64,000 nt of DNA, from the NCBI GenBank assembly GCA_907165065.1, contig OU015528.1, forward strand, positions 74,195,474-74,259,473. Reading direction: 5' to 3'. The DNA comes from Caprimulgus europaeus. Lineage: Eukaryota; Chordata; Aves; Caprimulgiformes; Caprimulgidae. The notes below the pieces were generated by a model, which worked only from the letters and a program-made list of their open reading frames with translations, was not told the origin of the DNA and made no database searches. Positions 1 through 11,269 of the stretch are shown here, one piece after another; positions within the stretch are counted from its first letter, which is position 1, and each line of letters opens with the position of its first letter. The translations under genes were made by a program, and so were the position numbers.

Positions 1-70
1 CCTGATAACTAAAACTGATCTTTCTTCCCTGTTTCCCCCACTACCGCCACTCCTCCCATTTAATTTGAAG

Positions 71-224
71 GGGTCTTGCACCTCAGAACAAACCAGAGCT
101 ACAGAAGGTGATGGAGAAAAGGAAACGAGATCAAGTTATTAAACAACAAAAAGAAGAGGAAGCACAAAAGAAGAAATCAGACCTGGAAATAGAGCTACTG
201 AAACGGCAGCAGAAACTGGAGCAG
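71..224 (+). CDS. FAM107B: FAM107B penultimate coding exon (partial gene)
   Basis: Seen: a pyrimidine-rich stretch ends in AG at 69-70. The first base (71) completes a split codon, then 51 codons run in frame from GGT at 72 to CAG at 222-224, followed by the donor GTAGGA. The peptide begins [20 protein letters not shown] and ends [11 protein letters not shown]. It is highly charged, rich in K/E/Q, and has the look of a continuous coiled-coil helix. Known: this matches the conserved core of the FAM107 family (DUF1151), and the residues fit FAM107B rather than FAM107A. FAM107 proteins are small, about 130 residues, cytoplasmic/nuclear and stress-inducible; the paralogue FAM107A (DRR1) binds actin. 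Inference: about 43 N-terminal residues are encoded upstream of the window. The ATG at 111 is internal methionine, not the start. The assignment rests on remembered family sequence, not a search. Confidence 0.93.
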
Positions 225-2229
225 GTAGGATGGGGAATAACGCTGCCTTTGCGCATCTGCATCCGAGCTGCTCACCCGAGGCTCCCTTTGCAGACAGGAA
301 AGAAGCAGCAGCCCATTTCTGGCACATTTCCTCTGATCAAATGCAGACATCTTTTTTTAAGGATGAGTTAAATCACACTGTACAATTACCTATTTGTTGT
401 CATTTACTGTCTAGGAACTGCATATGATGGCTGCCTTTGGTCAAATGAATCCTACATCAGGCACCAGGAATGTGTGTGGAGCACTGACCCTATTTAACCA
501 TTGAGACTGTGGTGCATTAGTCAGCTTTGTGGTCTAACTGTTAAGAAATGAAGCACTAAGAATGGCTGTTAGACTGCAGTGCATCAAAACTAGATGCTTA
601 ATGAATAAAAAAAGCAATTAATACTTTCTCCTGGGTTATGTAAGAAACCAGGTGACTTTAAAAAGGTCTTTTGTAGCCCTAAAATGTGTGAGCCCGTTAG
701 TGTTTTCAAATGAAGGAAAAGATCCTCAGACCCGGAGTATGAAGATGATGTGGAGTTGGTGTTCATTGTGGTGAAGCTTACTTGCTAGGCACAGGGCCTG
801 CCACATGTCTCTGTGCCTCTTAAGGCACTTTGTGTACCTGTGAGGAAATATTTCTACAGTGAACAACTCATCAGTCACTGTGCATCAAGCACTGCAGGGG
901 TTTTTTAAATAAATGAATGCTTTAGAACAGTATCTCCTGTTTTTCTCAATGGAAATCAATTAAGCCAAATAATGACTCTATTAAAAATGAGGTATAATCC
1001 CATAATTATTTAGGGTTTAGAAGTTTTATTATATTTTTGTTTTAATTAGGATTAGAAATATTTTTGGAGGGAGAAAGCTATTGTATTTTTAAGTGTACCA
1101 TCCTGTCGTGTTTCCTTTCTCCTCTTAAAGGTTCTGCTTCAAATGGTTCAGCTTCTGGGAAGATTTTATTTGAAACTGAGCCATCCAAGAATGTATGTAG
1201 AATAGAAAATTCTATTAGAAGAAGAAAAGCTTGCCCATTGCAAACAATGTTGTGATTTTGTAAACATCATAGGAATGGCATTAATTGACAACACAACTCA
1301 TGGGGGAACGTTGTCATGATTTCCTGTAGCAAGGCACATCCTGTGCCAGTGAACCAGAGATAAAAGAGAGATTATTTAGGTGAGCTGTATGTGGTCCCCA
1401 GTAATCAGGGAGACCTTGGTCTGTTAAAAAAAACAAAACCAACTCCTTTTAGGAACTTTTGCTAGTTTTCTAAAGGGTTGTTTCTTCCTTTCTGTCAGCT
1501 TGCCTGCCTTGACTGCAGGTTGTTAAGCAATCCATATCCTGTGCCTTGTGTAAGCTGTGTTCTGTATGGGCACTCTATAGCCTTGCCCCATAGAGCAGAA
1601 CATCTTACCTCACATGGTAATTTTGAGTGTCTGCATGGGTGGGAGCTCCAAATGAGTTAAAAATGTCAGTGAATGGGCTCTCAAAAATGAGCAACTAGGG
1701 GCCAAGGAGGATTTTTATTTTTTTAATTGCTTTTTTTGTGATAGATGAAACAGATTCATCAAAAGAAGCTCAAGCTAGATGCAGAAATCCATACCTAGAC
1801 TCTCAGAAATAAGTTCTTCAAGTGTGCTCAGTAGTAGCTGTTCACATGTGCTCTCCCACAAGGCACAGTTGTCCTTGTCTTATTGTAAAAGCCAGAGATG
1901 GGAATTATTGTTGTTTCTTTAATGAAGATGTCCAAGAATTTCTTCACAAATCCTTTATCTTGTTCTCGTACGGGGCTTGCAGGGTTTTTGTCCGTCTGGC
2001 AAAAGTGGGCATCTGGAACGAGCTAGAGACAAGAATTTAAGATTTATTGTTTATGAGAACAGATACTCCCAAAGAAATGCAACTTTATCTTTACCATGAG
2101 AGAAAGAAAAGAAGCTGTTTAAGAGTTTTGCATGGCCACTTATTGAAACCTTTATTTTTTTACCTTGTATTTCAATGATCTGTTTTATTTCTCCCTTTTT
2201 TTTTTTTTAACATGTGATTCCCTTTTAAG
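225..2229 (+). other. FAM107B: FAM107B last coding intron
   Basis: This intron of about 2.0 kb is bounded by donor GTAGGA at 225 and by a T-rich tract plus AG at 2228-2229. It is phase 0, since Gln ends one exon and Leu starts the next. It holds no recognisable transposon. Read-through from the upstream exon stays open to a stop ending at 371, and an AATAAA lies at 604-609. Two other good-looking acceptors, ending at 1130 and 1744, are followed by short in-frame open stretches (see findings). These are possible alternative ends, not supported exons. Confidence 0.88.
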
Positions 2230-2346
2230 CTGGAACTGGAGCAACAGAAGATACAGGAAGAGCAGGAAAATGCACCTGAGTTTGTCAAAGTCAAGGGCAA
2301 CTTGAGGAGGACAGTCCAGGAAGCAACAGAAGCACCAGACTCCTAG
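2230..2346 (+). CDS. FAM107B: FAM107B terminal coding segment
   Basis: Seen: after a long T-rich tract and AG (2228-2229) there are 38 codons starting CTG GAA CTG GAG and a TAG stop at 2344-2346. The peptide starts [20 protein letters not shown], followed by VKGNLRRT and a short acidic tail ending APDS. Known: the block with [14 protein letters not shown] is the hallmark C-terminal motif of FAM107 proteins (APEFIKVRENLRR in FAM107A). Spliced to the preceding exon it makes 89 residues, and with about 43 upstream this gives the usual length near 130. The coiled-coil pattern of the previous exon continues here until the NAPEF motif. There is no frameshift or internal stop, so the gene looks intact. 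Confidence 0.94.
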   Translation: MELEQQKIQEEQENAPEFVKVKGNLRRTVQEATEAPDS

Positions 2347-5342
2347 AAGCCAGCACCTGCTAAGACTTCCAGCTTTCCTGCAGAGAGAGAGGCTTTTGCA
2401 AGTTGTCTCAGATTTGCCCCTCAAGAGGGAAAATAACAGCATCCAGCTGACACTTACTGAAGATGAGATTTTTAGTCCCTGGGACGTGTGGATTAAAAAG
2501 ACAGTACCTTAAACAGATCGACTTGCCAAATGCAGTCCTGAGATCAGTGGATAAGGAGCCTGTTTGTCAGTTCAGTAGCATGGACCTGACATGCTTACTC
2601 AGAGATTTTAACCAGGGATACTAGAGAAACTCCTTCAGTGTTGCACTGCTTTATCACTTGTGATCCTAGTTTAGTGGAGATACACAGATTATATTTTGCT
2701 TTAAAACAGAACAAATATCCTCCTGTGATTTCTTATGAAGCTTTGCTGTGCAGGTAAATTTCCTCCATCTAGACCTACAGCCTATGTATATCCCACAATA
2801 ATTTGTGTTCAGTTGGAATTTTTATCAAATCTGGGAGGATATGAGGTGTATTGATCACTGCTGCCCATCCCCACTAGGACAGGCAGGTGTAGGCAAACCA
2901 AGAATGCTTAAATTTCACCAGCAGTGAACAGTTAAGCAGCCTTAAACCCTGGTTCTCCCTGTTTGGCATGTAGAAGTTGGGCTATGGAAAGAGCAGAAAT
3001 CTGATGATCCCCTCACCAGGGAGAGTCCAGAAGCTGATTTATCTCTTATCTCCAAACTTAGACCATTGTATACAAGCCTGTGCAGTGCTACCTGTGAATT
3101 TACCTCTCAATGAGAAATGACCTGTCTTCTACTTTTTGTGTGTTGAAATCCTACTTACTTTGCTGTTGTGGCCTTTCTCCTCCAAGGACATGCTGATCTG
3201 AGTGTAGTGTTAACACATGACTTGGTAGTGTTTGAACTCATTTGCTGGAACTGAAATCAGGCATCTGATCTGCCATCAGTTCCTGCTTAAACAGAGCAGT
3301 GTTTAAGCCAAGCCAAACTGATCATTGGAATCTACTGAAATGGATTTTTTTTCCCTAAAGGGAGGCATAAAATGAAGTTCATTTTATCCCATCCTCCCTT
3401 TAGCCTCAAGAAAGAAGGGAAGTGTGTTACCACTGAGTCTTAGGATTCAATTCTGTTACCTTCTGCTGTTCCACAAGTTGCCCCAGTGACTTTCCATTAA
3501 ATAGAACATTGCTCAGCTTGCACAGGGTTGGCAGAATCTGATCCTTCATGCTTATGACTACTAGTTATCCAGGAACGTCTGGGATGAGGAGGAGGGAACA
3601 GATTACTCAAGTAGGATTATAGAATTGGATTCTTAAACTGGTGTGAATATGGTGTAGATATCTTCAGAATCTGGGGAAAAATCCTCATCTGCCTTGGTCA
3701 GCATGCTCCTAGCTCTCACTGAAGCTGTGTTCATCCACATCAGCTGAGGATCTAATCCTAGTCTTTGCCTTAGGATGCTAAACAAAGTAATTTCTACTTT
3801 GTAATTACATTGGACATAACTGTTTGAGAACACTTTTTGTTGATATCAACAGTGGCGTGTTTGTATTGTAAAGGTGGTGGGGGAGGGTTTGTTGGTTTGG
3901 GTTTTAGTTCTTTTTGCCTTTCCTGTAAGTATTGGATGTTTTCAATACAATTTCAGCATAGCACTTGGGACAAAATGGTCACGATTAGAAGTGTTTCCTA
4001 GATACAAACTTAAATTTGTCAAGATCCAGGCATTTTTTATGAGGACAGGATCAGATTGAGAGTGAATTGAATTGTGATAAGTGTATTGCCATTGATTTAA
4101 GACTTGCAGTGTGACTCATGTCTGGGAGATTAAATGTGAAGATGGTCTACCAGACTGTTCAGGTTATGGACATACAAAAGGCAGAGGCCAAATGTAAGAC
4201 TCTTCCATGTATTTTCTCAACAGAGGAACACCCTGAGTGCTGTAGGTTCTTCCCTCTCTCCTTTCTTTCTGGAAGGAGATCATCTTCCTTTCTGGCAGCA
4301 CATTATCCAAACACTTGCACTGATCGAGTTTGTTTCATGTTGTTGAGACAGCACTATCTAGAAGCCTTTCACACCTTGCTCATGTTTTATTTTAGCTGCT
4401 CCCATGCCTCTTGGTTTCCACTCCGCAATTAACCTTCTGCTCAGTATGGAAATGTTGAGAAATTTCTTCTCCACCATTTCCCCACTGTGAGCATGGCAAT
4501 CCTACCGTGCATGCACAGTGAAATGAAGTTGTTTTAATTCAGATGGCATGGGAGTCGGTGGGGGACAAGGACCTCTCTTTGGCTTCAGGGGGTGTTCTAG
4601 ATTGGGCCCTTCAAGGCTGAAGGCATTCTGCTTTCTCTCCATGTTAGCTTGTGATTCAGGGTGGAGTTTCTCTTTCTGAAACATGGGAGGCCAGAAAACT
4701 CCCTTGTACATACGGCGTGAAGTAGGTTTTTGTTTTCAGTTGTATTTACTTCTCTGTGTGAACAGAACATCAACGTGTGTGTTGGAACATCTTTGAATTC
4801 TGCTGACTCTTCAGTCTAGGAATCCCAGCCACCTTCATGTCAATTTGACAGGCAAAAGCTTGTCTTTAAAATCAGGATTGGGCTAGAATGGGCAACCCAT
4901 AAATGGGTGGTCAGCTAGTCACACCACAAGTGTCCTGTGCAGCTACTCAAGTGAGAAACTGCTTGCCAGTGAGCGTAAGCAGTTCCTGGTCTGCCCTTTA
5001 GCCATATGGGTTTTCAAGCAATCTGGCAAATACATCAGTGATTTGAAAATGGCTCGCTTACCACTTTGTACTTTTTTAAAACTCTTGCTTTTTGATAGTA
5101 TAGTAGTAAATTTTTTAGCATTTTTGTGGCTTTAACCTTCTGTTAATACCTGCACTTGTTTGAGTGTACATATATAAATATATATAAATATAAAAAGGGA
5201 GCCTTAATGGATTTGTTTTCATAATTTAATATTTTTTGTATTTGCTCTTGTATAATTGTTTTTAACTAAAGGTATGACAAGAATGAGGGTGGAATACTTA
5301 GAACCAAAGTTATGCTTAATAAAATCTGCTACATGCTTGGCG
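2347..5342 (+). other. FAM107B: FAM107B 3' untranslated region
   Basis: No supported ORF lies between the stop codon and the only strong polyadenylation hexamer noticed downstream. The region is transposon-free, moderately AT-rich, and becomes strongly AU-rich near 5090-5250, including alternating TATATAAATA at about 5168-5195. A 3' UTR of roughly 3 kb is inferred; mammalian FAM107B transcripts also carry long 3' UTRs. The exact cleavage site is not visible. The open frames at 4118-4432 and 3633-3833 within it look like chance. Confidence 0.7.
5318..5323 (+). terminator. FAM107B: Polyadenylation signal of FAM107B
   Basis: A canonical AATAAA is followed about 20-40 bases later by a GT-rich stretch (GGTGGTGTCTGTCATGT, about 5347-5364), the normal arrangement of a cleavage/polyadenylation site. 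Cleavage would be expected near 5335-5345. The first CR1 insertion begins about 200 bases further on, so it does not appear to be part of the mature 3' UTR. Confidence 0.7.
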
Positions 5343-5540
5343 TACGTGGTGGTGTCTGTCATGTCCTGCCGAAAACAAAACCTCGGGGGCTGTGCCGAGA
5401 TATCCAGGTTATTTAAAATTCTGCAATGCAGGGAGAAGTATTAAGGTCACAATGACTTTTGGTTCCTTAAAACTGCATCCATGTTTGTATATGCAAAATT
5501 ATTGGCAAAATAGTTGGCACAAAAACTTGTTGGGTCTCTT

Positions 5541-6236
5541 AGCTACCCGGCAGAAAAGGACCTGGGGGTGTTGGCCAACAGCCGGCTGAACATGAGCCAT
5601 CAGTGTGCCCAGGTGGCCAAGAAGGCAAATGGCATCCTGGCCTGTGTCAGGAGCAGTGTTACCAGCAGGACCAGGGGAGTGATCGTCCCCCTGTATTGGG
5701 CACTGGTGAGACCACACCTCAAGTGCTGGGTTCAGTTTTGGGCCCCTCACTCCAAGAAGGACATGGAGGTGCTGGAGCGTGTCCAGAGAAGGGCAACGGA
5801 GCTGGGGAAGGGTCTGGAGCACAAGTGTGATGAGTTCCCGGCTGAGGGAACTGGGGTTGTTGAGCCTGGAGAAAAGGAGGCTGAGGGGAGACCTTATTGC
5901 TCTCTACAACTACCTGAAAGGAGGGTGGAGAGAGGTGGATGTTGGTCTCTTCTCCCAAATAACAAGATAGGACAAGAAGAAATGGCCTTAAGTTGTTCCA
6001 GGGGAGGTTTAGGTTGGATATTATGAAAAAATTTTTCACTGAAAGGGTTCTCAGGCATTGGAAGGGGTTGCCCAGGGCAGTGGTGGAGTCACCATCCCAG
6101 GAGGTATTTAAAGGACGTGTAGATGGAGTACTTGGGGACATGCTTTAGTGATGAACATGGCAATGCTAGGTTTATGGTTGGACTAGATGATCATAATGGT
6201 CTTTTCCAACCAAACTATTCTGCCATTCTATGATTA
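5541..6236 (+). mobile_element. CR1 LINE, 5'-truncated 3' end (copy A)
   Basis: The copy carries the C-terminal part of the CR1 ORF2 (reverse-transcriptase-containing polyprotein) and the complete 3' tail. Recognisable peptide pieces include [20 protein letters not shown] and, in another frame, [20 protein letters not shown], so the coding frame is broken. The 3' end reads GGACTAGATGATC ... TTTTCCAACC and finishes with the CR1 octamer ATTCTATGATT. The 5' truncation is typical of LINE insertion. Compared with copy C, it has one extra base near 5830-5840 (GATGAGTTC versus GATGAGGAG), a change shared with copy B. No activity is expected. Confidence 0.95.
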
Positions 6237-8190
6237 GTCTTATTTTCTTTTGAATATTTTTGACACAGAAAATGTTTAGGACTCTGTAGCTGTTCCTCTA
6301 GCACAAGGTGAGGCAGAGCATGAGGGAAAACTTCTGAGTGGAATCAAATATCTGTGGAAATCATTCCCTATCCTGCCAGCTTCATCAAAGTGCACCAGGC
6401 AAAATTCAACCTTGGAGTCGTTAGCATTGCAACAGCTCCGTCCTAAAAGGGAGTGAGGAGTGAGTAATGACCCTGGTCATGGGCTCGGTCCTGCAAAGGT
6501 CCTTTTGGTTTAGCCAATGCTCAAGCCTGTTGTTCTAGTAGGAGAAACTCAGACGTGTGAAAGAAAGCACCTGCCCAAATGGTTTGCTGGGTTGGGGTCC
6601 GATTGCTCAGTGCTATTGCTAAGAACAAAATCCTGTGTCAACAGCAGACAGAAAATGAGCAGGGGGGAGGAACAGGGCTGGAGCAGGTGTGGGTCATCAA
6701 TTCTCTACAAAGATCCTCAGCTCTTAGTGGTGAGCTCTGGTCAGTCAGGGACAGGTGGTGACGGAGGGGCAGCTGGAGAGGAGTGTGGGGTGAAACGAAG
6801 TGGGGGAGGAGGAGAAGAGGAGTGAATTCAGAACAGATGTCAGGACATGCTTTTTCCTTCAGAAACTGCTCAGCATGTGGAATGGGTTCTGGCAGTACTG
6901 CTGATGCAATGCTGCTGGACCTGCTCCAGGAGCTGTCAAATGTGGGGGAGGTAAGAACGAATAGAGAGTTAATAAGGAGTGGGTTTCTCTGGGCTGTTGG
7001 AGATACTGCCCTGTGTTCTCCTACCTCAAACCTATCCAAATGTGTTTTGAATTATCCTTTGATATTTCACTCTGGCTCCAGAAAGAAAAGAGCAAGGGCA
7101 CGTGATCTGCTTTTGTAGCATGTCCAGCAGAAAAAATGATCTTCCTTTTGTAGGCTTTTTTGGATTGCATTGAGCTAATACGTTTTGTCATGTGGCTTTG
7201 CAAGCACTGATCTGCTGGGGGCTTCGCTTGTGCTCCCGTGGCCATATGCAGATGGATTGTGTCATACCATAGCTGTGTGGAAAGAAGTACCTTGAGGTCC
7301 CTGGGCTGCTTGGCATTCAGAACCTAAAATGGCTGATGACACTTGTGGTGACCAGTTGCACTTAAGAAAATAACTGAGCAAGACAGCTGGAGACAGAACA
7401 GCTTCAGTGGTGCGGTTTCCATAGGATCAGAACTGACTTCTTCAGGGTGAAGAATAGAAGGGCAAGATGGGTTCTCAAGACGCCACAATAGGAAGAGCAC
7501 AAACACTCAATATGATCTGGAGGAGTGGAAATAGAAGGTATCTTTCCCCCCACTCTGCCACTTTAAATGTTTGTGTTCTGCTGGAGATCGTTCATCTGTC
7601 AGAGTAAAGGTTTGTGGTGCCCTTGTCAATATTAAGATGACTGTCCTCGATGGAGGTGGTGGAAACCATGGCCAGGGCAAGTATTTAGTGGTGGTAATAG
7701 GGCACAGACATCCTGACACTCACTCCAGTGCTTGTTTTCCCCAGAAAGTCTTTTGGCATTGCTTTAGACCTTAGCTAAAGGCTGCACTGGGTCCACCACA
7801 TTGCTGGTGTTACCTCTCCGAGGTTAAATGTGGACTGCTTCTATTTGGGTACCCTGCTGAACTTCAGGTAGGTGCATTTGAGCTGATCATCTGCTGCTGG
7901 TTGATACCAGCGCAGAGAAATCAGCCCTGTGGAGCACAGTTCCCTTCATTTCCTTTTACTACAAAGGAGTGTGCAGTGCCTGACTTGGAGGGAATGTCAT
8001 CTACGTTGCAATGAGTCTGGAGCTGGGCAATTCACATGCCACCTCTCAACCACCTGTTCTTTTTCATGGTGCTTTCCTCCCCAGGAATGATGAGGCATCT
8101 GGACAACTTCAGTAAATTTGACCCTTAATCTCTGTGTGGTTCATAAACTGATGAAGAGTTTATAAACCACAGGGTTTATGAACCTTCAAC
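6237..8190. other. Intergenic DNA, no gene seen
   Basis: This is unique-looking sequence of mixed composition. Short open frames up to 133 codons (minus strand near 6638-7039; plus 6783-7118) overlap each other on both strands. They show no family that I recognise and no convincing splice context, so I read them as chance. Confidence 0.6.
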
Positions 8191-8287
8191 TGGTCTAGTG
8201 GAAGGTGTCCCTGCTCATGGCCGGGGGGTTGGAACTGGATGATCTTTAAGGTCCCTTTCAACCCAAACCATTCTGTGATTCTATGAA
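8191..8287 (+). mobile_element. CR1 3' tail fragment
   Basis: The sequence TCTAGTGGAAGGTGTCCCTG leads into GGTTGGAACTGGATGATCTT, then AAGGTCCCTTTCAACCCAAACC and the octamer tail ATTCTGTGATTCTATGAA. This is the last ~100 bases of a CR1 LINE of the same type as the 48090-48396 copy, read on the opposite strand. It is severely 5'-truncated. Confidence 0.92.
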
Positions 8288-10714
8288 GAGCCTGTCTCTT
8301 CACTGTCCTCACTGGCTCTGGTGCTTTGTGCCATGGAGTCTTCAGCTGAGCCCCCGAGGTGCCGAGGGGACATGTGGCCTCTGCAGGGGACTGGGGAGAA
8401 GGGATCTGCCCCAGGGCAAATGCCGGCCAGTGGGAAGGAAGGTGGCATCTCCACAGGGGTGGTGAGGGAAGGGAGGGGGGGACATAAAGCACCTGAGAAG
8501 GGGCTCCAAGAGCCAGAACCACCCACTACAGCTGTAGTACTTAATTAACTGAGTAATCATTTTTGGAATTAACTTCTATTATGTACCCAAGTCTAATCTC
8601 TCCAGTGGATGGCATGAGCAATTTAACACAGATTGAGACTGGCACTGGAAAACTTCAGCCTGATTAGGTGGGAAGAAGAAACGTGCTTCTTTTCCTCTTT
8701 TCAGCTGTTCAGAAACAAATCTTTCATAATGCAATTGAAATGCCAAGTCTGCTTCATTGTGCTCGAAAATTAAAGAGCACCCACAAGCCTAAGCCCCTTA
8801 GCAGGGTTCATTTGAAGCACATAAGGGTATGGAAAGGCAAAGGGAGCTGCCTGGGGAGCGCTGAATCCCACCTGCACCAGAATCAGGGCAGGCAGCCCAG
8901 CCCAGCTGAAAGCATCTCCCTGGAGAAGGGGTTATGTCCAACAGGACCTGTCTTTGAACTCTCCTTTGGCAAATGCAGCCTAAAAGACTCTCTGGTGAAA
9001 AGATCAGGAATTTGCTTTCATCAGTAGTGGCAGGAAAAGAGAGAGACCATTTAAACTGAATGTTGTTGAACCTGGAAAGCCCTTCATCGCTGCAGGAGTG
9101 GGCCGTAAGGAGTAATTTTCTGTGATGTACAATTTTGGCACTCATCTTCATCCAGCTTTATTTCTGTGCTAATCATTTAGGTGAATTGAATTCTCCTCCA
9201 TACAATTTCAGGGTACCACCTTCACAAGCTGAGCTCAGCAAAAAAGTGGCTTTTGGAAATGTGCTAAGCGCAGTGGTCCGTATACTTCACAGCCTCTGGT
9301 GTTAGGGAAATCTTCCTCTCATTTCAATACAAATCAAATTAACTTGTTCAATACCAAGGAGTAAATTATCTTCCAAACACAGATCTTGCATTTTTTTGGT
9401 CATTTTCTTATTTCAAGGGAATTGCTTCTGGTTTGCACCAAGAACTCTCTTCCCTCTCTTCCCTCTCTTTCCTATTAGGAAATCCTGCTGATAACCAGAC
9501 CAGAGGTGACCCGAGACTACATACAGATTTAGAAGGCCCCTCTGTGGGCAGATGCACTCAATCCTGATGCTGAAGAGCAGGGGTTGGTGTCTGGAGATGA
9601 AAAAGGAGGTGCTGAAAAGGAAGAATAAACAGTGGGAAGGTGAATCCCTGATGGATGAAGATATCTGCCTCGTACCCAAGGTTAAACAGCAACTCTGAGG
9701 ATGATACACAGCCTGCACATGGTGTAGTGTGTTCCTGTGTTCACATCCAATGTACACTATGTCTTTTTTTTTTCCCCTTGAAGCCTCATTGTGCTTTTGA
9801 TTCCTTTCTTATTGTCTCCTTTCACCCCAAGCTCTTGCTGCCTAGTCAGGCCTCCTTGCCCTTGGATTATTTCCTAGGGCTGGTTTGTAATGCGTCATTT
9901 AATTAGTGAGGAATCCTTGGGATGGATCCTAAAGCGGGTGTTGGAGGCTGATGACCTCACTGCTGTGCAGAATGAAGGGAAACCCAGCCCGAAACCTTGG
10001 CATGTGGGGAGTGGGAATGGGAAATACTCCATGTGCAGGGAGAAAAAGCAGATAGGAATGAAAATTCAGAGTGGATGTCTGGTAAGCATTAGTGAGCAAC
10101 TACTATAGTTGTATCAAAGGTTTTATCATAGGGCCCCACTTAAAAAGAAGGGCCATGATGATAAAAGCCTGATGGGGGTGAGGAGGGGGATGGAAGGAGT
10201 ACATTATGTGCTTAGCAAGAATCCTAAAATACATAGAAGCAATCCCAGGGCAAAGTCACATTGTCCTGCTTAAAGTGATAAAAAGCTTCCCTGAATTATT
10301 TACTGTCTGGGTTATTTACCTCCCCTTCCCTGGGCTGCAGCACAGGGGCTTCCAGGGGTTGTTGGGGTACAACAGGTCCCTGTGGGGTCGGACCCTGCAG
10401 CGTTGTGGCTGGGACAGCCTTCTCCAGGGACTGGGCCTTTACCTTGAGTGGTGGCAGCAAATGCTCTGTTGTACTCTGGGGTTGTTGCAGACGGTTTATG
10501 TCCAGCAACAAGCACATCTCTGTGCTCCCTCCCCTCTGCCCCCTGCCCACAGGCTGACTCCACCAGCAATGGTGTTTGTCCTGCTGCCACTGTGGAGAGC
10601 ATGGCTGTGCCCTGTGTGGCCTGGCAGCTCCTCCTGTCCTAGTAGGTGAGGGACCTTGGCCAGACCCTTGCCCTGCCCAGGGGGAAGGAGCTCCATGGGA
10701 CACCAGCTGAAGTT
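8288..10714. other. Intergenic DNA, no gene seen
   Basis: No gene or clear repeat is recognised. The interval from about 10310 to 10710 is noticeably GC-richer and rich in CAGC/CTGC words, which opens several overlapping frames on both strands (up to 147 codons, plus 10206-10649). None shows a known family. This GC-rich block directly abuts CR1 copy B and might be an unrecognised repeat. Confidence 0.55.
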
Positions 10715-11269
10715 CTCTTATCCCTGTACTGGGTACTGGTGAGGCTGCACCTCGAGTGCTGGGTTCAGTTTTGAGCCCCTCACTCCAAGAAGGACATGGA
10801 GGTGCTGGAGTGTGTCCAGAGAAGGGTAACGGAGCTGGGGAAGAGGATAGAGAACAACTGTGATGAGTTCATGGCTGAGGGAACTGGGGTTGTTGAGCCT
10901 GGAGAAAAGGAGGCTGAGGGGAGACCTTATTGCTCTCTACAACTACCTGGAAGGAGGGTGGAGAGAGGTGGGGGTTGGTCTGTTTGACCAGGTAACAAGT
11001 GACAGTGCAAGAGGAAATGGCTTCAAATTGTGCCAGGAGAGGTTTAGATTGGATATCAGGAATAATTTCTTAGCTGAAAGGGTTCTCAGGCATTGGAACA
11101 GGCTGCCCAGGGCAGTGGTGGAGTCCCCATCCCTGGAGGGATTGAAGAGTCGTGTAGACACAGTGCTGAGGGACATGGGTTAGTTGGGGACTTGTCAGTG
11201 TGAGGTTAATGGTTGGACTCGACAATCTTAAAGGTCTTTTCCAATCCAGGCAGTTCTGTGATTCTGTGA
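10715..11269 (+). mobile_element. CR1 LINE, 5'-truncated 3' end (copy B)
   Basis: This is a close relative of copy A, starting at the homologue of CCTGTATTGGGCACTGGTGAG. It includes the ORF2 C-terminal coding remnants ([20 protein letters not shown] again, then [20 protein letters not shown]) and the 3' tail ending ATTCTGTGAA. The reading frame is split at the same point as in copy A, near 10863-10880 (GATGAGTTCATGGCTGAG). Downstream of that shift the frame stays open to a stop near 11183 with the normal CR1 C-terminus (VLRDMG). It is a non-autonomous dead copy. Confidence 0.95.

Noticed and set aside
5514..6026. 170-codon frame that looks like a protein gene
   Set aside because: It is the broken C-terminus of CR1 ORF2 followed by out-of-frame CR1 sequence, plus a few upstream chance codons. 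It is annotated as a mobile element.
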